From: Colius striatus | Lineage: Eukaryota; Chordata; Aves; Coliiformes; Coliidae | Direction: 5' to 3' | Assembly (NCBI RefSeq): GCF_028858725.1 | Contig: NC_084763.1 | Coordinates: forward strand, 49,670,152-49,734,151 | Length of the DNA: 64,000 nucleotides | Part shown: piece by piece, positions 51,961 to 64,000 of the stretch | How the letters are laid out: each line of letters opens with the position of its first letter | Numbering within the stretch: position 1 is the stretch's first letter | Notes under the pieces: model-generated | Seen by the model: the letters and a program-made list of their open reading frames with translations, nothing else | Databases searched by the model: none | Told to the model about the DNA's origin: nothing | Position numbers and translations under genes: made by a program

Positions 51961-54900
51961 GACAGCAAATAATACACTATTCTCCTGCCAACATCTCCTT
52001 TCAAAAAACAGCTGCTGGGGATGGAAGCAGGAGGTGATGTTCCCTGACACAGCTTCGGTGGCTCACGTTTAGCTTGGGCAGTTTTTCCTTCATGTGTTGG
52101 TCGTGAAAACAATGTGCCCCATAGTTAAAATTTCTTTGCTAACTTCGTTTTCTCCTTTCTGTTCTCATTACATTCTTATAAGCTTCGGTTTCTACAGCAT
52201 TTGCACACCGACTTTCCCATTTATGGGCAAAGTGCTTTAAATATTTGGGTGTGCAGCTAGTATTAAGGCTGTTGCATGATGTGTAGATAACACATTAATA
52301 GCAAAAAATGATTTTAGAATTTTAATTTGAAATGTTTTGTGAGTCTTTAAAGACGTTTCCAATTCAGGTCATACTACCTTGTGACAGATATTCCTCCTCT
52401 GAAAGAGAAAGGAGGAAATATGAAATCTGAGATTGAGATAAACCCAGTTTACTTTGGCAGAGAGCAACAGACTGGATCTCCATCAGCACTAATTAGTGCT
52501 GATGCCATCACACCTTATAATAGTTTTTAAGTTCGAGTCTTGCAATTTGCATATGTATAAGATAGATACACGTGTGCTGCACCACAGTCTTTACACTTAA
52601 TACATATTTGCATTCCACTACAAAGTAATTTTCCAATTCTTGTTTCTGTTTAGAAATTACCAAAACAGCAAGACCAGCCAAGCCCTATCTCCCACCCTGG
52701 CACCGGCTATCAGACACTCATTTGCAAGCATAGGAAAATACCATTCATTATAACTTAGAATCATTACAGCAGCATGTGCAATTCTGCTTCTTCTGTTCCT
52801 ACCGCTGGTGACAAGCGCATTTAGCAGACATCATTTGTTATGTGCGATACCGACAGACTGGAAATGGCTTTTATTCGTGGAGCCACATTACTGCACTAAG
52901 TAACATGAGAGACTCCCTGAGTATCATAAACATCCTGGCCGAGGGAGCATGGACAGACGAACCAGAAGGCAATGTGCTCGAGATCAGTTTCCAGCAGCAA
53001 ATTTCATTGACAGCTGTCAAGTTGGAATTGCGAGGTACAATTTACTGTAAGAAATCGCTAACCCTGTATGCTACAGGCATGCTGGAAGTACCACAAGTGA
53101 TAGAGGGGCAGCAGGGAACACTCCCCAGCCTTAGTACTCCACTTTTCAGAGCTTTTGGGAACCTGTGGACCAAACCAGGGTGTCAGGGGAGTTTGACTGA
53201 CTTCCCATGTCTACTCATTCGCTGGTATTCTGCTCAGGGAGCTGCACAAGGGTTGTGTGGGGTCCTCTGACAGATTGCAATCTAAACAAAACAATTCAGC
53301 TTCTGCAGTGCTAATTTGCTTTTGTTTTAGAAGCAAGGGCAAACAGGGCCAGATTGGCCTGTAAAAGAAGGACAGGAGACAGACCCAGCACAAAGCAGTA
53401 ATAGCAAACGTGTTCTGCAACCAGAAGGAATGTGGGATAATGACTATAAGGAACCATCAAGGAAAGCCTCAGGAGCCTGAGGCCACATGACATATAGCCA
53501 GCTGCCATGGGAGAGCAGCCTGGAGCCTCCACTTGAACAGTGGACTACAGGACCCCACAGAGCACAGGGCTGCTCCCTCCACCAGATATGGTGAAGCCCT
53601 TTGAAACCAACACAAAGAAAGGACCTGGTTGCAAAATCAGCCTCTTTGGCACCTCAGGGAAAGAGACTGCTTTGGGATGCATCTCACAGGAGCACATTAG
53701 CCTCTGTATCAGCTCAAAACTGTCTCTCAGATGCAAAATTTTGCCTTTAAGAAGCTGAAATTGCCAACCAAAAGAGATCCATCCAAAGAGTCTTTGCAGG
53801 CCACTCAACACCGGTTTGGTTCTTTTCTTTCATTTCACAAGCCAACAGTTTCAGCACCAAGTTTCTGCCAGGAGGACTTAAAAACTCATCTTTCTTGAAG
53901 ACCAGTTCAAACCAGCATCCAAGGTCCTGAACTATTCTAGACCAGGACTTCTCCTACGAGTCAAAAAGCTGCTCAGTGTAGAGCCTGCTTTCCCCTACAA
54001 TCACATTCAAGAGCAGGCTTGCTGTTTTTCACCAAGAGCATGTCGGCAGTACAGCCACGCGAGAGTCCCCATCCCAATGCCAGCTGGTGAAATTCCTCTG
54101 ATGAAATCCCAAACCACATCCACCAGTTTCTCCAGAAGCTCCCTGTGCTTGAGAGCCCCAGCACAGGCATGAGAGGATGACTGGCATACGGGGTTTAGGT
54201 CTTTCCTAGATCAAGGAGGAAAATAAAGACAAGCCAAGGCAGCATTTTCTGAGTACATCATTTTGAACAAGAGATAAGTTCATTGTTGGCTCTGGGAACC
54301 CAGCTTTAGGAAATTCAACTTCCTCTCTTTGTGTTGCGCCTTTCATATGTTCAAGGAAAGAGATTTTCACATGAATTGGCATCAATGCCTGTCTCTGCTG
54401 CTCCTGCCTACCATTTCTCTGCCACCAGCAACAGCATATCCGCAAAACTGGCTAAATTAAATTTAAACCTCAGCGTGCAGGTGCTCCTGATTTAAGCAAC
54501 TGCCCTAGAAAAATGGTTTGCAGTGAAAAGTAATTCCTTCATCTGGAGGCTTTGAACATTATCATGAATTCTTCACCCTGCTATAAACTTGCCTGGCATG
54601 CTGGCAACTCACCACCATTTCCCCCAAACGTTTGGATGTAACCTTTCCATCTACCTCTATCAAACAACTACCATGTTAACACAATATTCTCTGCTTGTTT
54701 GAACCTTTCCACCACCATCCCTCAAAGAAAAAAGGCAAATATAGAAATGGGTATCAGCTGCAATTTCAAAATCCATTTTACAGTCACTTCTATATTTAAG
54801 GCACCACAGCAGCCCCATCCTGGGAAAACCTGGATTTGGATGGGAATTTCTCATGTGGAAATGATATGGAGTTAAAAGCACTGGGGCTGTTTAAAGCATC

Positions 54901-56419
54901 TTTGGAGCAATTAATCAGAGCAGTATTTCTTGGTGGTTGTTGACTGCTCAACACTAGCCAACAAACAACTTTCTTTTTCCAGTTATGTTGCTAGCATTTT
55001 GGATATGATGCACACAAGCTAATTCTACTGAATTACCTTTATTTATGCTGATTATTGCCTTCAAAAAATAATTAAGGTTTAAGCTAGCATAGCTATGCTC
55101 AATGTAAAGCCCAAGGGGCTGGGAACATTATATGACTCCGTGCAATTTCTTTGGCTTCCCACTTCTAGGACTAGCCATGGATTTACTGCATCAAGTAGCC
55201 ATTTCAAGAGCAAAGACTATGCAAAGCCCAAAGCCTGGCTCCTTCCCCAGCCGCTCCCCTGTGACAGACAGGCTGCTGGGCAGGTTCCCACAGGTGAATA
55301 ACTCCCAGGGAGCTTTATCCCCAGTAACTAGGGCAGTTCAAAGAGGTGGACTGAGGCCTGCACACTACACGCCTGCTCACTTTCAGCAGCAATTAGCGTA
55401 TCCCCAGTGAAACTCGGTTACCTGCAAACTGAAGGAGACAAATTGTGTTCCAGAGATGATCAGTGATACCTGTTTACATAAAATAAATAGGAAACAAGTC
55501 TAATGTCTGTTTTGCAGGATCCACCCCTCCATGCGCATGTGATGTATCATTTAGTTGGCACTAATCTGCATCCCCCCTCAGATTCAGGACATGATAAAGA
55601 GACTTTTTAAGGGGCCCAGAAAGTGAAGCATTTCCTGCCATGCTCATCAATTTACTCCTTTTTTTTCATTTAAAACTAACCCTCCCTCCCCCAAAACGAG
55701 CTGCACTCCTACTCCTCCCAATCAATAGGACGATTTGCATTTATCCTCCTGGAGGCATCCCTTCTAAGACCAGGGCCAGAGAGATCCAATCGATAGGGGG
55801 AAGCTGGAGCAAGGCTGGAAAAGAAGCAGCAGAGAGATTCCCCCAGGGAGAAATGCAAAACACTGGAGAGAGGCAACAATTATTGTAATTGAAGGTAATG
55901 AGGCCGAGGCGCCAGCTCCAGCTCTGCTTAACATCACTCGATACAAAGTGAGACACACATGAAGGAGACGCCTGGGCCCGGCTTGCCCCACTGCAGCCAG
56001 GCCCAGCTCCCTGCCCTTGGCCACAGCTGCGGCTGAGCCTCCTCTCCCAAGGGGCCCTGTGTCCCAGGGATGATCTCCAGTGTTGATAGCTCAGCAGCAC
56101 AGAAATTGATGCATTTGAGACAATCACTCTACATCTGCCTGGTCTTGGGGTCCCAGAGTCGCCCTTTTCCTCTCCATAGCAGACTCCCGTGTCTGTAGAA
56201 TCTTTGGTATATTGATCCTCACTGTGCACTGAAAGTCGCACACGGAGCACAAAAATCACTCAGCCAAGGACAAATGTTCTTGTATCTCGTGGCAGGACAA
56301 GTTCAGCCTCAACCCCCGAACCTTCAGCGGCCCCTTGCACACCCCCTGTCCCCATCCCAGCCCCGCTCCTCCGCAGCACAGAGGGTTGCAGGGACTGGCT
56401 TCTGCAGCCCCTCGCCTTT
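51961..56419. other. Upstream flank of BAMBI, no gene recognised
   Basis: AT-rich after the CpG island ends. It contains the 24-bp palindrome and one 142-codon open frame on the plus strand (52842-53270) with no recognised relative. No transposon remnant was seen. Confidence 0.65.
52481..52504. repeat. Perfect 24-bp palindrome centred on TAATTA
   Basis: The half-site CATCAGCACTAA is followed directly by its exact reverse complement, with no spacer. The centre CTAATTAG is a homeodomain-type core. It lies about 1.7 kb upstream of the BAMBI ATG in otherwise AT-rich sequence. Confidence 0.9.
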
Positions 56420-56930
56420 CCCTGCCGCCCTGCCCAGCTGCGGAAGGGACGTTTCGCTCTCTCCGTCGCTGCACCCGACCTGCACATTCCCTGATAGAAG
56501 AGCAGAGCTCACACCGGCTTTTGGCAGCGTCTTTAATGAAGACACAACTGCATTTTAGCCTTTGACTCCTTATGCGGCGGGGTTTCAGCACCGGGACGGA
56601 CGTATTGAACCCTTCTTCAGGTGAAGGTAGCCGGGGCCGAAGGGAAGCCCGCAAGCCGGGCTGGCGGCTGCGGGCTCAGCGCGGACACGTCTTGCCCTCT
56701 GCTGGCAACGCCAGCCCTAGCAGGGGACCGACTGCCGGAGCGCTCCCCACAGCCAGCCCGGTCGCTTGGCCCATGCAAAGCCGCGGGGTAGGGGTACGGC
56801 TGCTTTTGGTCCGTGGGGTGCAGCTGCCTGCAGCCATGCCGCCCGCGGCCATGCAGCCGGAGCGGGGCAGGAGCCGGAGGTGCACACACCGGGGGTCGCA
56901 GCAGCAGCCCCGGGCCCTGGCTGCATCCCC
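56420..56930. promoter_or_regulatory. Second CpG-rich block, upstream of BAMBI
   Basis: A GC- and CpG-rich stretch about 5.5 kb upstream of the BAMBI promoter, flanked by ordinary AT-rich DNA. No coding exon is recognised; open frames here (such as plus 56572-56943) are low-complexity and look like GC by-products. It could be the promoter of an unannotated non-coding transcript or a distal element. Confidence 0.6.
56691..56709 (-). promoter_or_regulatory. CTCF-core-like motif
   Basis: The minus strand reads GTTGCCAGCAGAGGGCAAG. The part CCAGCAGAGGGCA fits the core CTCF consensus CCASYAGRKGGCR. It sits inside the CpG-rich block at 56,420-56,930. This is motif evidence only. Confidence 0.5.
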
Positions 56931-59900
56931 CACGCAAGAGTGAACACGTCCAGGATTCAGCCATCACCTCGTGAAACATCCACGGAAAGCTGTGTTACAT
57001 GTCAGAATTCATAAACTGTACCTAAAAAAGTCAAGCACCACCTATCGGATCTGAGTTACCAGGTGTCTAGAGATAAGGTATGGCAAATACTAGGAATTCA
57101 CTTTCAACCCCAAGCATGAGGAGCCATTAGTTATGTGCTGACACAGCATAGCAAGCCCACCGGGGAGGAGAGCTAGCGCTGGAGTCTTGACGTGGCCAAA
57201 AGACCCAGGAAAATGAGCATCACTGTAACAGGGCAAACAATTTAAGTAACATTTATGTCAGAAACCTATAGCTTGGATGTAGGATACTGAGGGAAAAAGT
57301 CAATGTTGGCCAGTCAGACCAGAACCTCTTGAATCAAAGAGCCTATTGCCTTTCTAAGGAAGCATCTCAGGCTCATATTTTCACATGCAAGACATACTGT
57401 CTGTGAGGTCTGATCACAGACATCAGCTCCCAGGAGGACTTAGACACGGTGGTCAAAATCCAGCATGCTCTGCAGGGGCTGCAGGCCACACGAGGCTGTT
57501 CTCTGCTCTTGTGAATAACTACTGTCAGCAGCCCTTCCTCAAGGGCAGCTCTAAAAGCTTTTGATGCAGATAAACTCTCCAGTGATACTCACTTACTCAG
57601 TATTAGTCAATAATTATTGCTCAACTTCTATTTTCCAAGCCGCATATTCCAGAGCCAAACACCAGAGACAAGGCAGTCAATGCAAGTGGGGAAAGCCTAT
57701 ACACATTATAATAGACTGGAGTCTCAGCTACTTAAGTAGGCAGCATGCTGCCAGTTTACACCAAGCTCCAGTCCTGATAGGCATTTGCAAATGCAATAGA
57801 AAAGGACAAAGGCAGAGCTAGATCTCAGAGCAAGGACCAGTAGCTTCAGGAAGATGGATATGTATCTCAATGAGACTGTAATAATTCAGCCCCAGAAAGC
57901 TGCTGTTTGAAACAGAAGTCAGCAGGATGCCTAAGCATAAACATGCAATAAAAACAAAACCTTACTTTTCAGTTCACCAAGGAAAGCAGGAGGGACACAA
58001 GTATTTGTGAGACAGAGCTGTGAGTCCAGGAAAGGCTGTGGAGTAGCTTAAACTCCAGCAGCATGTGGTAGTGTGCTCTGGGCTGCCAAGAAGCGAGAGC
58101 GTGGAGGTTTCCCTCCTTTGGCTCCAGGGCAGGATCGGTAACTACACCAGAAACAGTTTGTAATTCCTATAACTGGTAGCAAGAAAAAACATTTAAAATG
58201 TAAATTGCACAAGGACCTGCAATGAGCCTTGGCAAATATGCACTAGACTGGGAGTGTTGAATGCCCGACAGGGCAGCATCTGAAGACCCAAACCCGCTGC
58301 CCCTGGTGGGCTTCAGCCAGGGAGGCTGAAGGTGGTCATCTCCTCAGCTTTCTGCCATCCCTCCCTGAGGGACTCCCAGCCTTGTGGCTGGGACTGCAGA
58401 AGGGATCATCCATCCCTGCCTTCCACAGGCTGGCACTGAAGCACTCAAGGAACAAGTTTGAGCACTGAGCACTCTCCTGCCACCCTGTGACAGGAAGGAT
58501 AATCTCAGGCAGAGGAGAAGGATGCGTAGCTCTTGCCAGTTCCATCTCAAGATGCCACAGAGGTTCATCTGTAGGCGCACTGTGAGATCAAAGACAGATC
58601 AGACAGAGGAAAAGACGGGTGGAGGGAAGCAGAGTGTTGGCAGAAGGTGATACCAAGTGGAACAGAAACCCAAATTCCTTACAGTCCAGGACTGAGAGGC
58701 AGCAAGGGGGCAGGGGAGATAAACTGAGAGAACTGATAATCCCGGGAGGTGGAAGAAGTGTGGCCCCTGTGTTTCCATAACCACTAAAGGGAGAAGTGCA
58801 AAACATTAGTTATATAGAACTAAAAACAAAATTAAGAATCCCAAGAGTAAGAAAGCAGTCCTGATTACTCTCAGAGCATCCTTTATAAACAGCTGAGAAT
58901 ATTACATAGCAGAGTGGGACATTAAGCTGAAGCCCTTCTCACAGGTCTATCTTGCAGGCTTGCAAGGCTGTGGTGAAACATATGAGTTAAACACACTGGA
59001 GGTGGGGAGCAGGAGAGTGCTGCCCAGTGCCCCACAGCCAGCACTGACGGGCAGCCATCCCCTAGCCCTGCCTGCAGTCTCCAGCCTCACGTCTGCATGG
59101 CACATCTGCCTCCAGGCTGCCATCATCTTCCTCGGCCATACCCCCAAGGTGCTGCTCTTCCACTTTTTGTGGTTGTGTGGTGTGGCCTGTGCCCATGGCA
59201 GCCCTGCCTGCTGCACCCCTGCAGGGCCATGTGCTCAGACACATGACCACATTCTCTCTCAGTCAGTTCAATTATAATCTTCACTGTCAGAGTCCTGATG
59301 AAACAAAACCATATCAGTCTCTTTAAAGACACATTCAGCCTGGTATTAAGTGTCTCTCATAGCTCTGTTTGAAAAGCCTGGCAGGAAACTGACAAACACA
59401 CAGGAGAATGTCCTTTACCCTCCTGAGCACAGATTTTAAGCTCATGTTGTCCTAACTGTGGGAGTAGCAGAGGGCCTGGTATTAGATGTGTAATTAAGGG
59501 GAACTGCTGCTGAACACTTAGGGACTGGCTATTAGTGTGACAAAAATCATACACAACATTAGTTAGCATCCCTCTTGTTAGCCCCAGGTACTTTCATTTC
59601 TAAATAAATACAGATTATATTCATCTGAATTGCATTCCCATAAATAAAGCTGGACTCAGTCTCTGTGCAGAAGGAAGGACCCTGGGAGTTGCTGTTTTCA
59701 AAGCATGGGCAGCAGAGGGGAGTGCTGGCACCAGCTCTGCCCCACGTGCCACATCCAGCCAGCACTGTTTAAATTGGCACAATCTCTTTGCCCTTCCTGA
59801 AACCCTCGGGTTAAAACAACATTGGCTAATTCACAATGCAAATGCCAACTGAAACATTTCAATTTCCAGCAGCAGGAGATGCTACTCAATTCAGCCCTGA

Positions 59901-62900
59901 GAAGCCTGGCACAGGACCTCTCTGCCTGTCCACCCACCAGCTCTGCATGTTCCCCTTGCTGAGGTAGAAACAGCACTCAGACACCCAGAGCTGCCTTGCA
60001 TGCACCAGATGACACTTCTGTACCATTAAAGCAAACAAGGAGCTCAGTAAGAGAAGGAAGGGGAGATAGAAATAAGGAAGAAGGAGAAGGAACACTCATG
60101 AACATGAGACCACCGCCAGTGCTGGCTGAAGGTGCTTGGAGGCTGCAGGCAGGAGGCTGGGCATCTGCCAGGTGAGCCTTCCTCCAGAGCACTGCACACC
60201 TCTTCCTCCTCCCACTGCTCCTGGGCAGCTGACAGACTGCTTTATATTTCATCACCTGTGTCAAGTGATTTACTGTCCAACTACTCCTTCTCCTCTGGCC
60301 TTCTGAAGGAGAAGTTGCTACCCTTGCACCTTCACTCTATCCCTTTCTTCTCTGCCTGCAGAGAAATGTAGTGAAAAAGTATACCGGAACTCTATGTCAA
60401 CTGTGTAGTTGTGTCAAGTAAAACTTCTTCAGGCTGCTTCCTTGTCACACAGGGGCTGCAAGTCATATGGGCCGGGACTGGCATGCTGGGCAGCAGCAGG
60501 GCTCCTGAGCTTCACATGGTTCCATGGCTGCTTGTCCTCCCGCTGGGCGTGAGGCCGGGTTATTCTCTCCACCCTCAGCAGAGAGGCTGAAAAGTGATGA
60601 AAATACTGCAGTAGTGGCAAATGCCGAAGACCAGAGAATACCTACCCACTCCCTTCCCTGTGCTGGTGGGCTCCTACATCCATCTCTGCTCTTCTCTGCT
60701 GACATGCTTTTCAGCCCTTTCTCCAAAAGCTTGAACTCACCTTTGCCTCTCTTGCTCACACTATTTTCTGTATTCACACACAGAGCTAGAAAGCGACAAC
60801 AGCAAGATATACCAATCTGCTGAACAAGGTGAAGCACAGAGAAAACAGGCAAAAATGGAGAGGAGACCAAAAAGCTACCAGGGAGGGAGGACAAGAAATG
60901 AGCCATGAGAGTGAAGAGCAGCAATCAGATCCAAGTATGAACCCTGCAGTGAGAAAAGCTGGCCCCAGCACCACGCTGAAGGAACAAGGTGTGATGTGCC
61001 AGGAAAAAGGGATGTGGTAATGAAGGCTGAGGGCATGCTGACTGACAGGCACTGGCACTGCCAAACACCCACATGCCTCACTGTCCTCTCTTCTGATTTG
61101 CAGCTTGACAAGCTGAGGAGCACAGCTGGCACTGTGGAGGTGCTGGGAAGGACTGGGGGCGTAGAAAGAGCACAAAGAGGCTAAGGTGCACCTGAGTCAG
61201 GAGGGCAGGAGCCTCCAGGGACACCATGCTGTCAGAATCCTTCTCTCTCTGCTCAAAGGGGCCTGCTGCATCCTTCTTGGCAGTTCTGTGATACCACTCA
61301 TACTTTCATTCCTAATACCTGGTACCTTGCTCCAGAAACAGATCATTATTTCCAGCATGCTAAGCTCAGGATTTTCCCTGAGCCCACAAACCAAGTCTCC
61401 CCATGGCCTACTCCATCCCCGATGATCCTGCAAGAGCACTTGGATGAGGAATATCTCACCATGGCTGATTGAGTTTTTTCCTTTCTGATTTCAGTGATGT
61501 AATTAGGAAAGTAAAAATGACGTGGCTTTTTCAGAAAGCGTACTCCTTCCCTCTTTGCTGGCACATCTGGAGCAGTGCTCCACACTACGTTTGTGTCAGA
61601 GATTTACTTCATTTGTGTTGAAAGACAGAGTTGTCAGAAATCTGGAAACTGTGCCAGGGTCCTACCTTAATCCTTAAAACCACACAGCTGCCTCAGCCTC
61701 TTTAGCACAGATTGCTTAAAAACGTGCTGGTATGCAATGACTTCCCACCAGCAACCAGCAGGAACTGGCAGATAATATGTCAGGAGATACACTCAGTTTA
61801 TAAAGCATCTTTCTTCCAGAAGATCCCCAAAGCCCAGTACAAAAAACAGCCCAAATGATTAATTTAAATGGTATTTGATTAAAAGTCTTGTCCCTTCTCA
61901 GCTGTGGTGCAGGTGACAATCCTGAGTAGAAATGCATTTGCCAACTCTGAAGCAAGTGAAATAAATGGCAACTGATTCTCTAGAAACTGTGGAACACATA
62001 ATTCTGTCACCAGTTGCCATGGCTCTTTATCACAATATTAAACTTCACTGGACCATCACCAAGAACAATCTTGCAGATGATTCAGAAAGCACAGTAACCT
62101 GTTCACTAGCTTCTCATTTCTTCCATTCAGACTGGTGTTCTTCATGGGCATTTAATGGCACTAAGCTCCTGTTTGCCACAGAAACACTCTTACATATCGC
62201 CAAAGAGCGACGGTTCCAAAGCAGGTCTGAACACAACAGAGGTGGGAAGCAGAGCGAGCTGTCAGTGAAGCTGAGCAGCACCCACAGCCAGAACCATGAG
62301 CTGGTGAATTTGCACACCCAGCAGTAACGCTCCTGAAAGTATCCCCCATGGAGAAAAGTCACACTTACTTCAACAGACTGTTTTCCCTCAGTGTACTGTG
62401 GAGAGGGTTACACTGCAGACCTCAATATATGACCTTCTCTTCTCCTGGCTTTCTCTTGAGCAGTGCTCTTACCAGAAAAGCCTTAGGAAATACTAGGCAT
62501 ATCCCTGTGGAAGTCATCAGATACCATCTTGTCTGACTCTGTAAGAAAGGAAGATAAATGAACCATATTTCCCAATCCAGCTTCAGAAAGCATTCAAAGT
62601 GCTGCCCTGCACTGGATTCCTGCTCCAGCACATTAAATAATGTGTGAGACTTGTTCAGCATACAAAATTGAAGCCATCAAGTTCTTCAGACTTTGAAAGT
62701 TCATTTACAATCATCCAGAAATGACAAGGAAAGAGCTGCAGGCAGCAATAAAGTATCCCAGCATACGTTATCAGTTCAGAACTAAGGAAAAAGAAAAGTA
62801 TTTACAGTCTCTTTTGCTGATTTATACAAAAAAGGAAAGAAATACCACATAGAGTGTATAGGGCCTTAAAATAGGGCCTTAAAAGGTCATCAAGACCGTT

Positions 62901-64000
62901 CTCCTTCTCCAGAGTGGGATCATGTCTTCCTACAGCACATACTTGTCCCACATGCTCTTCACTGGACTCCCAGTGCAGAGGCCTCACAGCTTTCGAAGGC
63001 AGCTCTTTATTTACTGCATCTTCTTACAAGCAGCAACCCGAGGCTCCCTTGGTGCAGCTTAAGCTGCTTATTCCTTCTTACTCCCATTTTTCTTCTTATA
63101 CCAGCCCTCTAAACAGTTGAAAATGTGTACATTGCATGTTGCCCTCTTTCCCCATTAGACTTCCACAGGTTATGCTAGCCCTGGGCTTTCTGAGCCTCTC
63201 TGGCAAGTCATGTTTTGGAGATAATTGTCCTTGACCTCCTCCAGGCTTTTTCCAAACTATAAGCTACAAATACAGACATCATGCTACACTTCTGACATTC
63301 AGGTGAGCAAGGAAACCTCCTTGCTTGATTTTGTGCATCCCTGCAATGTGGATTATACCTCTGAGCTTGCTGCTTTTCTGCAACAGCACCACAGTGGGAC
63401 ATGTCCTAAAACGTTCTCCCTAACAAAGAAACTATCCTCCTTGTTGCAAATACAGAGTCTGCTCTAGAGGACATTTCAGAGCAGCTGTCTAGTTAAGGCA
63501 GTCCACATTTGTTTGCAGGAGTAGACTGCTGGCTAGAGAGGGAACATAGGAAGACTGGTGTCCCTAGGCAATACATTTGACAGATATACCACCAGTGACC
63601 GCATTCATCTTGTGATACAGACAACCTGCAACGTCCCTTCTGCGAGGCTGGTCCCCCAGCAGCTGCTCCCCAGCCGTGCTCCTGAGGTGGGCTCTCCCAG
63701 CTGAATGTGCACATCTGTGCTTCTTCACGATGGGTTTCACTCCAAGTTTTTCCAGAAGCCTATTTTTCACTTCCTGTAGACTCCTACCTTTGTGAAAGGA
63801 GAGATCACATTTTAGCCAGTGTTGTCTCTTACTGCTTGTCCTGTTGTCTGTCCATGCTGGAACTGCTTATTTTGGTGCTCTTGCATCTTCAAAAAATATA
63901 TATATATTTAAAGAAACTACTGGTTTTGCATAACTCCTTTTTACTTTAGGCTTCTCCCCTAAAATTACCTACTAATTCTGGTTTTCCTCAGGACTTTGGT
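56931..64000. other. Distal upstream intergenic DNA
   Basis: No gene recognised. WAC is the expected neighbour on this side from the human gene order, but none of its exons could be identified here, so it probably lies beyond the window. Only short low-complexity tracts, such as the TA run at 63,896-63,909, and one 13-bp tandem duplication stand out. Confidence 0.65.
62859..62884. repeat. Perfect 13-bp tandem duplication
   Basis: TAGGGCCTTAAAA occurs twice in direct succession. Two identical copies suggest a recent local duplication. Confidence 0.9.

Noticed and set aside
56572..56943. 123-codon plus-strand open frame in the second CpG-rich block
   Set aside because: Basic, Pro/Ala/Ser/Arg-rich, no recognised domain, with overlapping frames on the opposite strand. 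GC bias is the simplest explanation.
58291..58312. Second CTCF-like match (CCACCAGGGGCA on the minus strand)
   Set aside because: It has a mismatch in the core G-run compared with the consensus and no CpG-rich or other supporting context.
1..64000. CRISPR array, prophage, operon or defence system
   Set aside because: No regularly spaced repeats, no clustered same-strand genes with ribosome binding sites, and clear spliced vertebrate gene structure with CR1 repeats.
56931..64000. WAC exons, expected upstream neighbour of BAMBI
   Set aside because: No translated stretch on the minus strand resembles WAC. The neighbour is presumably outside the window.

Overview
This is a vertebrate, almost certainly avian, nuclear genome window. 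Two observations support this. It contains four degraded copies of the CR1 LINE 3' end typical of birds and reptiles, and its only recognisable gene, BAMBI, has a protein sequence extremely close to amniote BAMBI with the expected three-exon structure. Nothing looks bacterial, plasmid-borne or viral: there are no operons, no phage genes, no CRISPR array, and most open reading frames are short and unrelated to each other.

Layout. About 1-46,280 is intergenic DNA downstream (3') of BAMBI. It is AT-rich and carries simple repeats, four CR1 remnants (about 24,384-24,830; 29,848-30,084; 35,550-35,662; 36,429-36,500) and several AT-rich stretches that look like candidate conserved non-coding elements. 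BAMBI lies on the minus strand from a promoter near 51,060-51,240 to a poly(A) signal at 46,302-46,307. Its coding exons are 50,789-50,714, 47,776-47,486 and 47,037-46,619. They join in frame to give a 261-residue protein. Introns of 2,937 and 448 bp separate them, both with GT/AG ends and phase-1 junctions. A strong CpG island (about 50,210-51,960) covers exon 1 and the promoter. The promoter region has a TATA-like box, a CCAAT box and a tandem array of GC boxes.

Upstream of BAMBI (51,700-64,000) no further gene is recognised. This stretch holds a cluster of three CTTTGWW (TCF/LEF-type) motifs in 32 bp, a perfect 24-bp palindrome centred on TAATTA, and a second, smaller CpG-rich block (about 56,420-56,930) with a good CTCF-core match. 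These are the best candidates for regulatory function.

Function. BAMBI is a kinase-less transmembrane decoy related to TGF-beta/BMP type I receptors. It dampens BMP, activin and TGF-beta signalling and is known to be induced by BMP/TGF-beta and by beta-catenin. One gene in 64 kb fits a developmental regulator sitting in a gene desert. I found no convincing new multi-gene system. The notable signals are cis-regulatory ones around BAMBI and are inferences from motif shape only.
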